From Eledone cirrhosa (Eukaryota > Mollusca > Cephalopoda > Octopoda > Eledonidae), in assembly GCA_964016885.1 (NCBI GenBank), contig OZ024743.1, positions 191,997,155 through 192,061,154 on the forward strand: a stretch of DNA of 64,000 bases, in the 5' to 3' direction. The notes below the pieces were generated by a model. It was given only the letters and a program-made list of their open reading frames with translations, was not told the origin of the DNA and did no database searches. The first letter of the stretch is position 1, and each line of letters starts with the position of its first letter. Made by a program: the position numbers and the translations under genes. Of the stretch, positions 38,301 through 42,718 are shown piece by piece.

Positions 38301-39934
38301 ATCTATGAGATATTGATGTTATTTATTTTGAAAACAATACCTTAACATCAGTTTGAGCAGAAAGAGGTGAGAGAATTCTGGCCATATCTGGCCAGTTTAA
38401 ATGCTAAAGGGTTAAAGCTACCTGACCTAAAATGTGATTAGTGAATGTAATTCAATATAGTTCTGCCTTCCAGTTTACTCAGAATATAATGAAATGTTGA
38501 TTAACTGTGAATATAATGCAACCCAGTTCTAAACCATATTAAAAGGCATAACAGATTTGTTCCTATATGTTCAATCAAATTTTTATGTAACACAGATCTT
38601 TTCATGCAGACATACATTACAATAACAACACCAACAAGAAATCGAATATCATCATCAGCCTCATCATTGTCTTTATGTCAATTTTTTGTACTGGTATGGA
38701 TTAAACAAAACTTTCTTTGAAGCAGTATACTATGGCCCATCACAATGCTAACTCTTAGGTTTTTATATATGGTACTTATCACATAGATCTTCACTTGTCA
38801 AACCATTAAGCTGTGGGACATTGTTTACATGGATCATAGGCAAACATCACTGCTTATTTCTCTCATAAGTCATAAATGGAGAGAAACACATACACACATG
38901 CACATATATATGTGCGACAGCTTCTGTCCACCAAATTTCATTTATAAGGCATTGTTCAGCCCAAGGATATGGAAGAAGACACTTGACCGAGGTATCACAC
39001 TGTAGGATCATACTTCAAACCATGTAGTTGTGAAGTAAATATTTTAACCATACTGCCAAATTTTTTAACCATACTGTCTTGAATAGAAAAGGGATAATAA
39101 TTAAACTTTAAAAAGAAAAAAAGTAGTTAGATATTTCACAATATTAATTTTAAAATCATATATCTGAAAAGGTGTGTGTGTGTGTGTGTGTTGACCCTCA
39201 ATTAGTTATGCTGATGAGTGTTTCAGTTGGTACAATCAATGGAACAGCCTGTTCATGAAATTAACAAGCAAGTAGGTAAGCATTTCACAAACATGTACCC
39301 TTAACATAATTCTCAGGGAGATTCAGCATGACAGTGTGTGCTGGCCCTTTGAATTACAGGGACAACTCTTTTTACCAGCTGAGTGAACTCAAGCAATGTG
39401 AAATAAAGTGCTTTGCTCAAGGACACAATATACCTTCTGGAATCATAACCTTACGATCATGAGCCAAACACTCTAACCACTAATCCATGCACCTTCACAT
39501 ATCTGAATATCAAAGCATATTTTAAAATGATATATTTTGGGTAAGATAAGAATTTGAAAGTAGGTTGCATTCATTTCAAGAGAGACATTATACATGCACA
39601 CACCCACAACATTGACAACAAAAAAACAACAACAACAAAATGAAAACAACAGTGACAACAACAACCACAGTTATGATGACAACAACAACAATGAGAACAA
39701 AATTTATAACTTTAAACAAAAGCTGACTTCATGATAAATGAGATACAATAAATTCAACTAACGTCATCCCATTGTCTTGCTTTCACCCAGAGATTAATTA
39801 TCGACTTTATATCTCCCATTTTGTGATACACCTCTGCAGCCAGGGAATACTTTTCCATTCTCATCAGGTAACTTCCGCACAGATTCAGAATCTCTTGATC
39901 TGTTTTGTCAAGTTTACGTGCCAAACGAATAAGC
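11055..39934 (-). CDS. ift122: IFT122 homologue: five consecutive internal exons
   Basis: IFT122 is a WD40 and TPR-like subunit of the IFT-A complex, which drives retrograde transport in cilia and helps import membrane receptors. The exons, in transcript order, are 39763-39934, 27361-27463, 25858-25998, 17391-17488 and 11055-11153. They encode about 204 residues of the alpha-helical C-terminal half. Each block aligns, in order, with what I recall of animal IFT122 (for example [47 protein letters not shown]). Splice phases chain exactly: phase 0, then 1+2, then 1+2, then 0. The WD40 exons must lie right of 64 kb. The last third of the protein is not seen. Introns are 12.3, 1.4, 8.4 and 6.2 kb, mostly repeats. 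Confidence 0.88.
11154..12329. other. IFT122 intron, no recognised element
   Basis: Unique-looking AT-rich sequence. A 71-codon minus-strand frame at 11639-11854 has no recognisable domain and I do not consider it a gene. Confidence 0.4.
12330..13140 (-). pseudogene. Old, heavily mutated RTE copy
   Basis: In reverse, fragments such as [17 protein letters not shown] and VPLFVI match reverse transcriptase positions of the better copies ([23 protein letters not shown]). A C-terminal portion ending in an (ATC)n-like tail at 12330 is joined directly to the reverse transcriptase part near 12690, so the middle is deleted. Many stops and indels show it is much older than the copies at 19.5 and 54 kb. 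Confidence 0.65.
13141..13739. other. IFT122 intron, AT-rich
   Basis: No gene or repeat is recognised. Confidence 0.4.
13740..13892. mobile_element. Right end of piggyBac-like MITE
   Basis: It ends TATCATAGAACGAGGGACAG...GGTATCGAAAGAGTTAA, like the right end of the element at 1388-1789. No matching left end is seen. Confidence 0.4.
14030..14155 (+). mobile_element. 3' end of RTE subfamily B with tail
   Basis: The frame AAGTGGAGAGAAGCTGTGATT reads [19 protein letters not shown] then TAA in GGACGTAAAAAGGG. It is followed by GGTGATGATGAAGG. This matches the coding end of the subfamily-B copies at 1-92 and 49.6 kb. Confidence 0.6.
14156..14699. other. IFT122 intron, AT-rich
   Basis: Nothing is recognised beyond a possible TTAACTCTTTAACATTC MITE end at about 14524. 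Confidence 0.35.
14700..15010 (-). repeat. Degraded RTE-A tail SINE with tandem modules
   Basis: It contains CATCACCATCACTGTTTCATGTCTATTTTACATGC...GGGTTAAACAG and then three degenerate repeats of the 'TTTTATCATGGCACTGTCATTACAAC' module. Its layout matches 9396-9715. Confidence 0.5.
15011..15920. other. IFT122 intron with short tail remnant
   Basis: 15283-15330 holds an (ATC)n tract and TTTAATGTCCATTCTTGCTAGCAGG, a decayed RTE-type tail in reverse. The rest is AT-rich with no gene seen. Confidence 0.4.
15921..16030 (+). repeat. Short RTE-tail SINE remnant
   Basis: It has AGACATTCAGCTGTAAAACATTGTC, ACCCACACCAGCATGGAAAAGTGG and then ATGATGATGATAATGATGATGG. It is a decayed RTE-A-type tail. Confidence 0.5.
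16040..16365 (-). pseudogene. LINE C-terminal fragment (third family)
   Basis: The minus strand is open for 101 codons: [20 protein letters not shown], then [20 protein letters not shown] and a DRDRWREL ending. This is the 'RLxGHxxRxP...GRPRxTYxDxLxxDT' C-terminal region of non-LTR retrotransposon proteins. It is distinct from both RTE subfamilies. Only this end is present. Confidence 0.65.
16388..16421. repeat. (TA)n microsatellite
   Basis: Uninterrupted TA run. Confidence 0.9.
16490..16625 (-). repeat. Short RTE-tail SINE
   Basis: In reverse it carries AGGAAGGGCATCCAACTGTAGAAAGC and ends at an (ATC)n tract on the plus strand at about 16495-16510. Confidence 0.55.
16845..17112 (+). repeat. 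tRNA-derived SINE, type A (long form)
   Basis: The head reads GGCGATTTGGCAGATTTGTTAG and the B-box region CCTGAGTTCAAATCCCACTG. After the GTCAACTTTCATCATTTCGAG block comes a body with GGCCTGGAGATGGAGGGGC and TTAAAATGCCCTAGAAATGC. Confidence 0.7.
17391..17488 (-). CDS. ift122: IFT122 exon (fourth in window)
   Basis: The acceptor TTTTCCACAG precedes the exon and the donor GTAAGT follows it. Its 98 bp start with the last two bases of an Asp codon split from the previous exon and encode [20 protein letters not shown] then [12 protein letters not shown]. It aligns with 'DPAQKDTMLGKFYHF...' of vertebrate IFT122. Flanking sequence is AT-rich intron. Confidence 0.87.
17540..17795 (-). repeat. RTE-A tail SINE
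   Basis: The plus strand begins (ATC)n then CACCGTTTTACGTCCGTTCTTCCACGCTAGCATGGG. It continues through the CTGGATGCCTTTCCTAACACC module and two copies of the ~48-bp module. In reverse it ends with ACGGACGTAAAACGG and (GAT)n. Confidence 0.8.
17796..19000. other. IFT122 intron, AT-rich
   Basis: No gene is recognised. It has long A/T runs and a short GA-rich run (GAGAGAGAGAGACAGAGA) near 18502-18520. Frames are AT-biased and appear non-coding. Confidence 0.4.
19001..19304. repeat. Compound microsatellite (TATG, CA, GA, TG)
   Basis: A TATG/TATA-rich tract, a (CA)n at 19183-19207, then (GA)n and (GT)n at 19250-19295. Confidence 0.85.
19305..19460 (+). repeat. Degraded RTE-tail SINE
   Basis: It contains GTTAGAAAGAGCATCCAGCCATAGAAATC and CTAACTCATGTCAGCATGAG, ending TTAAAATGGTGAC. 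The RTE-A copy inserted on the opposite strand immediately downstream. Confidence 0.55.
19465..22397 (-). mobile_element. RTE subfamily-A LINE, copy 2 (nearly intact, 5' truncated)
   Basis: The (ATC)n at 19466-19485 is the tail, then a 3' UTR of about 350 bp and an uninterrupted frame. The 5' end is cut in the endonuclease (at HGGYGFGT) and joins (TA)n at 22398-22415. The 3' half is almost identical to the copy at 54055-55600, so these are recent insertions. It lies in the IFT122 intron between 17.5 and 25.9 kb, in the same direction as the gene. Confidence 0.92.
19820..22397 (-). CDS. RTE polyprotein: partial endonuclease, reverse transcriptase, PHD finger
   Basis: The frame is open for about 855 codons up to the truncation. 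In order from the amino side: endonuclease remnant ([16 protein letters not shown]), basic linker ([32 protein letters not shown]), then reverse transcriptase with [55 protein letters not shown] and the catalytic YADD. About 60-100 residues later comes a C4HC3 finger: CSVC, CPKC, WVHKRC, CGRC. The C-terminus is [13 protein letters not shown] and [12 protein letters not shown] small deletion in the last codons gives ...TRLASRHL in place of TRLT. The missing N-terminus would prevent normal activity. Confidence 0.9.
22416..22755. mobile_element. Foldback element with 53-bp inverted ends
   Basis: Bases 22416-22470 (TGTTATACTTGGGGAGGGTC...) and 22700-22753 are inverted copies of each other over about 53 bp, enclosing about 230 bp. 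A partial third copy of the end (GACCCTCCCAAAGTATAAC) is at 24533-24560. In the interior, the minus strand reads CTGATGATGTTGCAGATGTG and then CAACAAAAC, which is a TGTTGC/GCAACA hairpin between a CTGATGA and an AAAC. The element class is not certain. Confidence 0.5.
22848..22896. repeat. Near-perfect hairpin
   Basis: TTACTCTGGAGTTTCACC is followed, after about 10 bases, by GGTGAAACTCCAGAGTAA. The 18-bp arms are exact. Confidence 0.8.
22981..24362 (-). mobile_element. RTE subfamily-A LINE, copy 3 (internally deleted)
   Basis: The (ATC)n tail at 22983-23008 is followed by only about 110 bp of 3' UTR. At about 23122 this is joined directly to coding sequence ([17 protein letters not shown] on the antisense), so the C-terminal codons and most of the 3' UTR are lost. 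Both sides of the join share GCCTTTC/GCCCTTC-like sequence. The rest is broken reverse transcriptase and PHD finger coding ([13 protein letters not shown] at about 23640). It ends at the VEGS-type linker near 24360. Confidence 0.8.
24363..24844. repeat. Microsatellites with inverted RTE-type tails
   Basis: At 24655-24700 the plus strand reads GTGCTAACATGGTAAAATGG, then ATGTTAAACA and (ATG)n. At 24742-24796 the same sequence occurs in reverse. Between them is (TA)n. 24435-24610 holds the partial GACCCTCCC repeat end and a short coding-like stretch ([16 protein letters not shown]) that also occurs near 22765-22805. Confidence 0.6.
24845..25035 (-). repeat. tRNA-derived SINE, type A
   Basis: In reverse it reads GGTAGATTGGCAGAATCGGTAG, then TGAGTTCAAATCCTGCCGAGG, GGTCGATAAAATAAAGTACC and GGCCTTGTGCCTAAAGTAG. 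Confidence 0.75.
25085..25200 (+). repeat. tRNA-derived SINE head, type C
   Basis: GTTTGGCTAAGTGGTTAGTG resembles a tRNA A-box and GGTTCTGAGTTTGATTTCC a B-box. It is followed by TTGAGCAAGATATTTTAC. The same layout begins the composite SINE at 36205. Confidence 0.55.
25201..25415 (-). repeat. RTE-tail SINE
   Basis: The plus strand begins CATCATCATTATCGTCATGATTAAACCTCC and ends with GGACTGGGTGTTTTTTTATC. In reverse it carries AGGAAGGGCCTCCAGCCATAGAAATC. Confidence 0.65.
25562..25624 (-). ncRNA. Predicted hammerhead-type self-cleaving ribozyme
   Basis: On the minus strand, CUGAUGA (25612-25606) and GAAA (25585-25582) are both present. Helix II is GGA/UCC directly flanking them. A two-base helix III (AU/AU with loop AUGU) is followed by UA, putting cleavage between 25574 and 25573. 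Helix I pairs 25613-25624 with 25573-25562 over 12 consecutive pairs, counting G-U wobbles. All core bases expected from the hammerhead consensus are present. Such ribozymes are known in the terminal repeats of Penelope-like elements. A related copy is at 30378-30446. No activity can be shown from sequence. Confidence 0.6.
25643..25707. repeat. 32-bp perfect palindrome
   Basis: AGATGTTAAATGGTTAAGAT... at 25643-25674 is mirrored exactly by 25676-25707 around a single G. It lies next to the hammerhead-like unit and resembles the centre of the larger palindrome at 30135-30485. The second arm here is cut short by a TA repeat. Confidence 0.85.
25858..25998 (-). CDS. ift122: IFT122 exon (third in window)
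   Basis: The acceptor TATTTGTAG precedes it and the donor GTAATA follows. The exon is 141 bp. It completes an Ala codon split with the previous exon, then encodes [40 protein letters not shown] and CLDIAR, leaving one G for the next exon. It aligns with '[20 protein letters not shown]...CLDIAQ' of vertebrate IFT122, part of the TPR-like solenoid. A Helitron begins 99 bp upstream in the intron. Confidence 0.9.
26097..26713 (+). mobile_element. Non-autonomous Helitron
   Basis: The element begins TCTATATAGCTAAAACAGAG after an A and ends ...CCCGAGCAACGCCAGGCCATTCTGCTAG before a T. A 5' TC, a 3' CTAG preceded by a short GC-rich hairpin-like block (CCCGAGCAACGCCAGG), and insertion between A and T are the standard Helitron signs. 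It is 617 bp with no coding capacity and contains a (TA)n. It lies in an IFT122 intron close to two exons. Confidence 0.75.
26755..27245 (-). pseudogene. LINE C-terminal remnant (family D)
   Basis: In reverse this matches the 'AEMGFLxRIxGVTxxDKxRSxEIRxxLNxEPLLLxIExSQLRWxGHVxRM' C-terminus known from non-LTR retrotransposons. It continues through a cleaner GRPRxRW-type end ([17 protein letters not shown]). Two more copies lie at 35780-36125 and 37765-37935. It has several frame breaks. Confidence 0.6.
27361..27463 (-). CDS. ift122: IFT122 exon (second in window)
   Basis: The acceptor TATTTTCAG precedes it and the donor GTTAAA follows. The exon is 103 bp, starts in phase 0, and encodes [20 protein letters not shown] then [14 protein letters not shown] plus one G. 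It aligns with '[33 protein letters not shown]' of vertebrate IFT122. Confidence 0.9.
27545..27860 (+). pseudogene. LINE C-terminal remnant (R2-like family)
   Basis: A 78-codon frame includes [30 protein letters not shown] sequence and [14 protein letters not shown]. This is the 'xxExxCPxDxNxxxKxxEKxxxYxxLxxxL...VPVxxGxLG' C-terminal region of R2-type and related LINE proteins. Only this end remains. It follows a GATT repeat. Confidence 0.6.
27865..28130 (-). repeat. LINE 3' tail repeat (same family as 100-478)
   Basis: In reverse it reads through CAAAT..., GACGAGTTGTAGTGCACCTGAGCAC and AATAATTTCATTATTATTATTAG, matching 425-475. Confidence 0.55.
28131..29330. other. IFT122 intron, microsatellite and unclassified
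   Basis: 28175-28255 is a CATA/CA-rich microsatellite. The remainder is AT-rich. 29160-29300 has a less AT-rich stretch (CATGGTCATCAGCCATTGTG...GGTCCATCCGGAGTCAC) that may be part of an unknown transposon. No coding exon is recognised. Confidence 0.35.
29331..30112 (+). mobile_element. RTE subfamily-A fragment, copy 4, with tail
   Basis: It starts inside the PHD finger ([12 protein letters not shown]), then [17 protein letters not shown] and [20 protein letters not shown], with stops at 29758-29760 and other breaks. At about 29925 it passes into 3' UTR-type sequence (TTAGGAAGGGCATCCAGCTG) and ends GTTAAACAATGATGATGACG. Nearly 200 bp of 3' coding and UTR sequence are missing at the join. Confidence 0.75.
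30135..30485. mobile_element. 351-bp near-perfect palindrome (foldback element)
   Basis: Arms of about 171 bp (30135-30305 and 30314-30485) are nearly exact inverted copies. The centre is GGTTGGAAGCTCCCGTCCAACC. Each arm holds one hammerhead-like unit facing outwards. The block GGGTATGTCA, then TATATTTT(A/G)TCTGAT, then GAAATATGTATAAT is shared with 25562-25640. TA-rich DNA flanks both sides. Confidence 0.85.
30378..30446 (+). ncRNA. Hammerhead-like fold in palindrome arm (core changed)
   Basis: CTGATCA at 30388-30394 and GAAA at 30425-30428 flank a long helix II (AAGG/CCTT and GCACCA/TGGTGT). The two-base helix III with loop AUGU and the UA cleavage site are the same as at 25.57 kb. Helix I pairs 30380-30387 with 30437-30444 over eight bases. 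The core reads CUGAUCA in place of CUGAUGA, a change at a catalytic G, so this copy may be inactive. The mirror arm holds the same unit on the minus strand at about 30174-30242. Confidence 0.5.
30486..30955. other. IFT122 intron with (TA)n
   Basis: 30578-30631 is a TA microsatellite. The rest is AT-rich with nothing recognised. Confidence 0.45.
30956..31050 (+). repeat. Decayed tRNA-derived SINE head, type C
   Basis: TCTTAGTGGTGATGGAATTGG, AAGATTAATTTCTGAACCGGGTGAC and ACTTTATTTCACATTGCT follow the head and GGTGA...CACTTTATTTCAC order of the SINE at 36205. Confidence 0.4.
31058..31660 (-). other. Unrecognised open frame, possible LTR-retroelement leader
   Basis: The minus strand is open for 160 codons from 31540 to 31058 ([34 protein letters not shown]). 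GC content is higher than in the surroundings. Upstream on the minus strand is TTTTTGGCGACAGAATTAAG, which could be a tRNA primer-binding site after the end of an LTR. That would make this a Gag-leader fragment, but no diagnostic motif is visible. Inside, AGGGATCCAAGAAGTCAAAA and a mirrored copy form an inverted repeat near 31160-31215. I do not assign a function. Confidence 0.25.
31690..31990. repeat. CACA/TACA-rich microsatellite tract
   Basis: Long interrupted CACACATA-type repeats. Frames here are artefacts of the repeat. Confidence 0.75.
32000..33280 (+). pseudogene. GIY-YIG-class retroelement reverse transcriptase (broken)
   Basis: From about 32000, frames read [15 protein letters not shown], then [20 protein letters not shown] (the first catalytic-Asp region), [19 protein letters not shown], and after a TGA at about 32539, [40 protein letters not shown] and KGVSNRIS. 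The last part matches the protein at 57.4-58.6 kb ([20 protein letters not shown]). The YxDD-type catalytic site is represented only by a decayed SYDTLFT, so the copy is dead. The frame ends at 32952 and a polar linker seems to continue to about 33280 in another frame. The GIY-YIG domain is absent. Confidence 0.65.
33281..33548. other. AT-rich spacer and short TA repeat
   Basis: No gene is seen. It merges into the foldback at 33549. Confidence 0.35.
33549..33680. mobile_element. Foldback repeat, 132 bp
   Basis: The left arm GAAGTGGTA...CAACAGTTAGTTCACCA, then ATTGTTTCACCTTAGTGGAT, is mirrored on the right. An 11-base insertion (TGTTCTCAGTA region) interrupts the right arm. The loop is TCATAATTG. 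(TA)n borders the right end. Confidence 0.75.
33745..34325 (+). mobile_element. RTE subfamily-A fragment, copy 5 (C-terminus and 3' UTR)
   Basis: It starts at AAAAAAAGTGCAGGGCAATC. Decayed coding reads [22 protein letters not shown] and continues into the 3' UTR (AGGAAGGGCTTCCAGCGG). It ends GACGTTAAACGATCATCATG followed by (ATG)n. Confidence 0.8.
34326..35219. other. IFT122 intron, AT-rich
   Basis: No gene or confirmed repeat. 34545-34640 (GGAAGGACTTTGGTCATAAG...) resembles sequence at 13950-14000 and may be part of a low-copy repeat. Confidence 0.35.
35220..35340. repeat. TA/CA compound microsatellite
   Basis: TATATATGCATACATACATA-type tract with (AC)n at 35284-35307. Confidence 0.85.
35341..35770 (-). 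repeat. Duplicated RTE-tail SINE
   Basis: The segment CATGGGTTAGACGGGTTATCC...GAGACAAGTCTAACCAG is followed by a second partial copy (AATGAGACAAGTCTGGCCAG... and GGATGCCCTTAATACAACC) and a third remnant at 35690-35765. In reverse, these are RTE-A-type 3' sequences. Confidence 0.5.
35780..36125 (-). pseudogene. LINE C-terminal remnant (family D)
   Basis: It parallels 26755-27245 base by base in many blocks (TTTCCTGCCAGTTGGTTTTGC, GTTATGCACTCTATCAAGTAATG). In reverse it encodes the decayed [15 protein letters not shown]... and ERLRRWVGHV-type C-terminus. Confidence 0.55.
36205..36535 (+). repeat. Composite SINE: tRNA head, RTE-A body, RTE-B 3' end
   Basis: The head has GGCTTAGTGGTTAGAGCATT (A-box) and GGTTGTGAGTTCAATTCTC (B-box). 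Next comes CCTTGAGCAAGACACTTTATTTCAC and CAGTTTACTCAGCTGTAGAAT, then the RTE-A module (GGTCGTGGAGGTGCCACGGC, TTAGGAAGGGCATCCAGCTG). At about 36481 it switches to CCCGTCCCACCCTTGCAGGC and AGAGAAAAGCGGACGTAAAA, which is the last coding stretch of RTE-B. The tail is TAATGATGAT. Confidence 0.7.
36540..37064. other. IFT122 intron, AT-rich
   Basis: No element is recognised. Confidence 0.4.
37065..37375 (+). repeat. tRNA-derived SINE, type A (long form)
   Basis: The head is GTGAATTGGCAAAGTTGTTAG and the B-box region CTCTGAGTTCGAATCTCACTG. The body includes CAAACCTGGAGAGGGGTGGG and CTTAAAATACACC. Confidence 0.7.
37610..37735. repeat. GGT/GAC/CAA trinucleotide-rich tract
   Basis: Degenerate (GGTGGCGACAGCAATGGTAGT)n followed by (CAA)n and (ATG)n. 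It gives His/Cys-rich frames on the reverse strand with no biological meaning. Confidence 0.75.
37765..37935 (-). pseudogene. LINE C-terminal remnant (family D)
   Basis: The minus strand reads [20 protein letters not shown], then [18 protein letters not shown] and LLRYYGH. This is the third copy of the family at 26755 and 35780. It is the best preserved in frame but shortest. Confidence 0.6.
38165..38416. mobile_element. Possible MITE with TTTAGCATTTA / TAAATGCTAAAGGGTTAA ends
   Basis: The right end TTTAAATGCTAAAGGGTTAA is the reverse of TTAACCCTTTAGCATTTAAA. A weaker inverted partner (CAACACTTTAGCATTTACA) is near 38210. Non-coding. Confidence 0.35.
38417..38869. other. IFT122 intron with decayed tail repeat
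   Basis: 38650-38830 resembles 2560-2740 (ATCATCATCAGCCTCATC...AAACCATTAAGCTGTGG). Otherwise it is AT-rich. Confidence 0.35.
38870..39075 (-). repeat. tRNA-derived SINE, type B
   Basis: In reverse it reads CATGGTTTGAAGTATGATCC, then AAGTGTCTTCTTCCATATCC and GGGCTGAACAATGCC, ending in TG/TA repeats. Confidence 0.6.
39190..39480 (-). repeat. tRNA-derived SINE, type C
   Basis: In reverse: head TAGTGGTTAGAGTGTTTGGC with B-box GGTTATGATTCC, then CCTTGAGCAAAGCACTTTATTTCAC, CAGCTGGTAAAAAGAG and a long body shared with 40240-40445 (GATTCAGCATGACA / GATTCATCACAACA). It resembles the Ceph-SINE type of organisation, but I cannot confirm the family. Confidence 0.55.
39763..39934 (-). CDS. ift122: IFT122 exon (first in window)
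   Basis: The acceptor CCTATTTCAG precedes it and the donor GTTAGT follows. The exon is 172 bp: one base to finish a split codon, then [40 protein letters not shown] and [17 protein letters not shown]. It aligns with '[23 protein letters not shown]...KMGDLKSL...QRWDE' of vertebrate IFT122. The previous exon must end with two bases of a codon. None was found between 40 and 64 kb. Confidence 0.9.
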
Positions 39935-40239
39935 CTGAAATAGGAATAAGTAAAACAATTATAGTAATGTAAAATCAATATTTCTTCCATACTCACAGAT
40001 GAGGCTCTTTCAAATAAAAGCAGACATAACTGAGAATGCACTGAACAAATCAAAAAGCCTTAAGTTGAAAGCTATAAGTTAATTATTAATATATCATTTT
40101 GACAATCCAATTGACTTGTTCTATAGTATAAAAGGTATAATATATATCCTACATAGTAGTAGTAGTTGTAGTAGTAAATACATGTGTGTGTGTGAATGTG
40201 AGTGTGTGTGCATGCGTGTGAGCATGTATTATACATATG

Positions 40240-40445
40240 CTATTTGTTGAATCTCTGTCAGTTCCACAGCTGAGTCTTCCAATTGATTCAATCAATGGGG
40301 CAGCCTGCTTGTGAAATTGATGTTGAATAGTTGAGCATTCTACAGTCATGTGTAGTTTTAACAGAGTTATCAGGGTGATTCATCACAACACAGTTTATGA
40401 ATGAAGCAAAGTGTTTTGGTCAAGGACACAATGTTACACACACAC
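40240..40445 (-). repeat. tRNA-derived SINE, type C (headless)
   Basis: In reverse it shows TCCTTGACCAAAACACTTTGC and the body with GGGCAGCCTGCTTGTGAAAT-type sequence seen at 39230-39290. (CA)n and (TG)n tracts adjoin at 40440-40490. Confidence 0.5.
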
Positions 40446-41297
40446 ACACAAATATGTGTTTGTTTGTGAGCATGTGTGTGTGTGTGTATAACATCATCAC
40501 CATCATTGATTAACCTCTATACACTTATAATTATATGCATACATACGTATACAAGCAGACATATCTACATAGTTACCAGCATTCCCTGATAAAAAAAAAA
40601 TGTTACCATGTGTCAGTAATCAATATAAAATATAGGGTTTCTCTTATACCAACAATCAGTTTATCAAAACACAAATATCCCAGCTTATGTGATTGTTCAT
40701 ATACCTGGCAACAATATATATGACGTTAATCCCGGTCTTCAAAAATTAAATATTTTCAACAATATCACCATCATTGTTGATGGCACAGATTCCCTAGTAG
40801 TTATTAAGAAACTAAACATTTGGTTTCAGATTTTTTTTGATCATTTTTATATATTTTTTTTATTTTTCAATTACTATTGATACAGGTTTGTGAAATCAGT
40901 ACTTGTCAGATAGGACAATGCACTGGAAATGATTCTAGAGGCAATCATTGCTGGATTTAACAGATACTCCCCTCTGGCACTAAGCTGAATGAGTGTGTGT
41001 GTGTGTTTGACATAAAATACAAGAAATGGTGGCAGTTTACCGCTTAAGTTCTACATCTCCAGCAAAAGGCAAAAAATTCATAATAGGAATTGAGTGAAAA
41101 TTAGAAGATTAGTAGATAAAAGAAGATATATAGACAATGAAGAAGTGCTGGATAACTAGGCAGTGGCATGAAGCATTAGTTACAGAAAACAGAAACAAAC
41201 TCTGTAACATGTATAATCACAGAGTAAATATAAAATAGACATTATCAGTAATTGTAACATTAGTGCATAATTTGAAATGTATGTGCATGTTAGCTTA
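40446..41297. other. IFT122 intron, unclassified
   Basis: AT-rich with short CA and TG microsatellites. No exon or known repeat is visible. Confidence 0.4.
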
Positions 41298-41503
41298 AAA
41301 TAAGTTGCTTCAATGCAAATTTTATGACCATGGAAAATAGTCACGCAAGTTAGGCATATAAGCTCCTAGAGATGGAAAAATTGGATAGTTCAAGTCTTCC
41401 AAGTGATATTGACTACTTTTTCCATCTTTAGGGGCTTATATGCCCAACTTGTTTAACTAGCTTTCATAATCAAAAATCCCATGTTGAAGCAGCTTATCTT
41501 AAG
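41298..41503. mobile_element. Foldback MITE adjoining a hAT element
   Basis: Left arm TAAGTTGCTTCAATGC... through GGCATATAAGCTCCTAGAGA and right arm TCTTTAGGGGCTTATATGCC through GTTGAAGCAGCTTATCTTA are inverted over about 80 bp with some divergence. The loop is about 40 bp. Non-coding. Confidence 0.65.
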
Positions 41504-41504
41504 C

Positions 41505-42656
41505 CAGGGGTGGGCAAACTAGAGCCCGCGAGCCAAATGTGACCTGTTAAAGAGTTTTGTGCGGAAGCATTTGACGAATTAATAAAATTAAAATAAACAA
41601 ATTTTCGTATATAATACTTAAGCTGAGACTAGATCTAGTTACATTTTGAGAAGAGAGACTGAGGGCAGGAGTGACCATTTTATTTCAAATAACAGGCTCA
41701 ACATAACAACTGTGCATGTGCAGCTGTTGACATCTGCATTTCGTTTCCACAACAATGCCATGACATAATTTCTTTTGACCGTAATAATGACTTCTGGTAA
41801 AAAGCTCAAAATTGACCAAGAATGTCATATATTCCAAGAAGATTGGCTACACAAGTATTTCTTTACCAATGCTGAGAATAAAGCGGTATGTTTGCTGTGT
41901 CAAGAGACAATTGCTGTGTTCAAAGAGTACAATTTAAAGTGACATCATCAAACAAAACACGACGGTTTAGGTCTGAACATGTCCAATGAAGAATGTAGGA
42001 GAAAGGCAATGGATTTTGTGACAAAACTAAACAAGCAAAAAACTATGTTTACAAAAGTATCGTCACATCATGAGAGTGCCGTAGAAGCAGGTTTTATTGT
42101 AGCATACAATCTTGCAAAAAACAACAAACCATTCTCAGATGGAAAGTTTCTAAAACAATGCATGATGGATTGCACAAGCATTGTGTGCCTTGAAGTGAAA
42201 GATAAATTTGAAAGCATTTCATGACCAAGACGGACTATTATACGATGCATTAATGTAATAAGTAACGAGTTGACTCAACAGCAAGGGGATGCTACCAAAG
42301 ATTTGTGTGGTACTCTGTAGCCCTAGATGAGAGTACTGACATCCAAGACACTGCTTAGTTACTCATCTTCATCATGGAGTGAATAAGAATTTTCATGTCA
42401 CAGAAGGGCTCCTTTCACTAAAGCCCATGAAAAGCACAACAGGTCAGGATTTGTTTGAATATGTGGTCAATTGTGTTGATAAAAATGCTTTATTATGGGA
42501 TAAGTTGACAAGCGTGACAACACATGGTGCCTGGGCATTAACAGGAAAAAATGCGGGCATGGTGAAACTCATTGAAAATCAGATCAGAAAAGGCCATCCT
42601 AATCATACCACTGCATTTTGCACCAAGAGAGCCTGTGTAAAGCTGCACTGAACTTG
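41505..42656 (+). pseudogene. hAT transposase relic (GTF2IRD2/Charlie-like)
   Basis: The left end CAGGGGTGGGCAAACTAGAG is a typical hAT terminal inverted repeat. From ATG at 41787 a BED-type finger is encoded (AVCLLCQETIAV...). A TGA at about 41939 falls where the finger should continue to its histidines (HHQTKH). 41979-42224 reads NEECRRKAMDFVTKLNKQKT, and 42379-42651 reads GQDLFEYVVNCVDKNALLWD then KLTSVTTHGAWALTGKNAGM, the GTF2IRD2-like hAT core. The usual 'TDGAPAL' is changed to 'THGAWAL'. At least three frame breaks are present. Sequence similarity stops at about 42700. Confidence 0.75.
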
Positions 42657-42718
42657 AAGCAAATTTTGAATGTATGTTAGCTTAAGACTTAAGCTAACAT
42701 TCATTCAAAATTTGCTCA
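42657..42718. repeat. Hairpin at the broken end of the hAT relic
   Basis: GCAAATTTTGAATGTATGTTAGCTTAA is mirrored by TTAAGCTAACATTCATTCAAAATTTGC with three bases between. The hAT coding similarity ends inside it. Confidence 0.75.
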
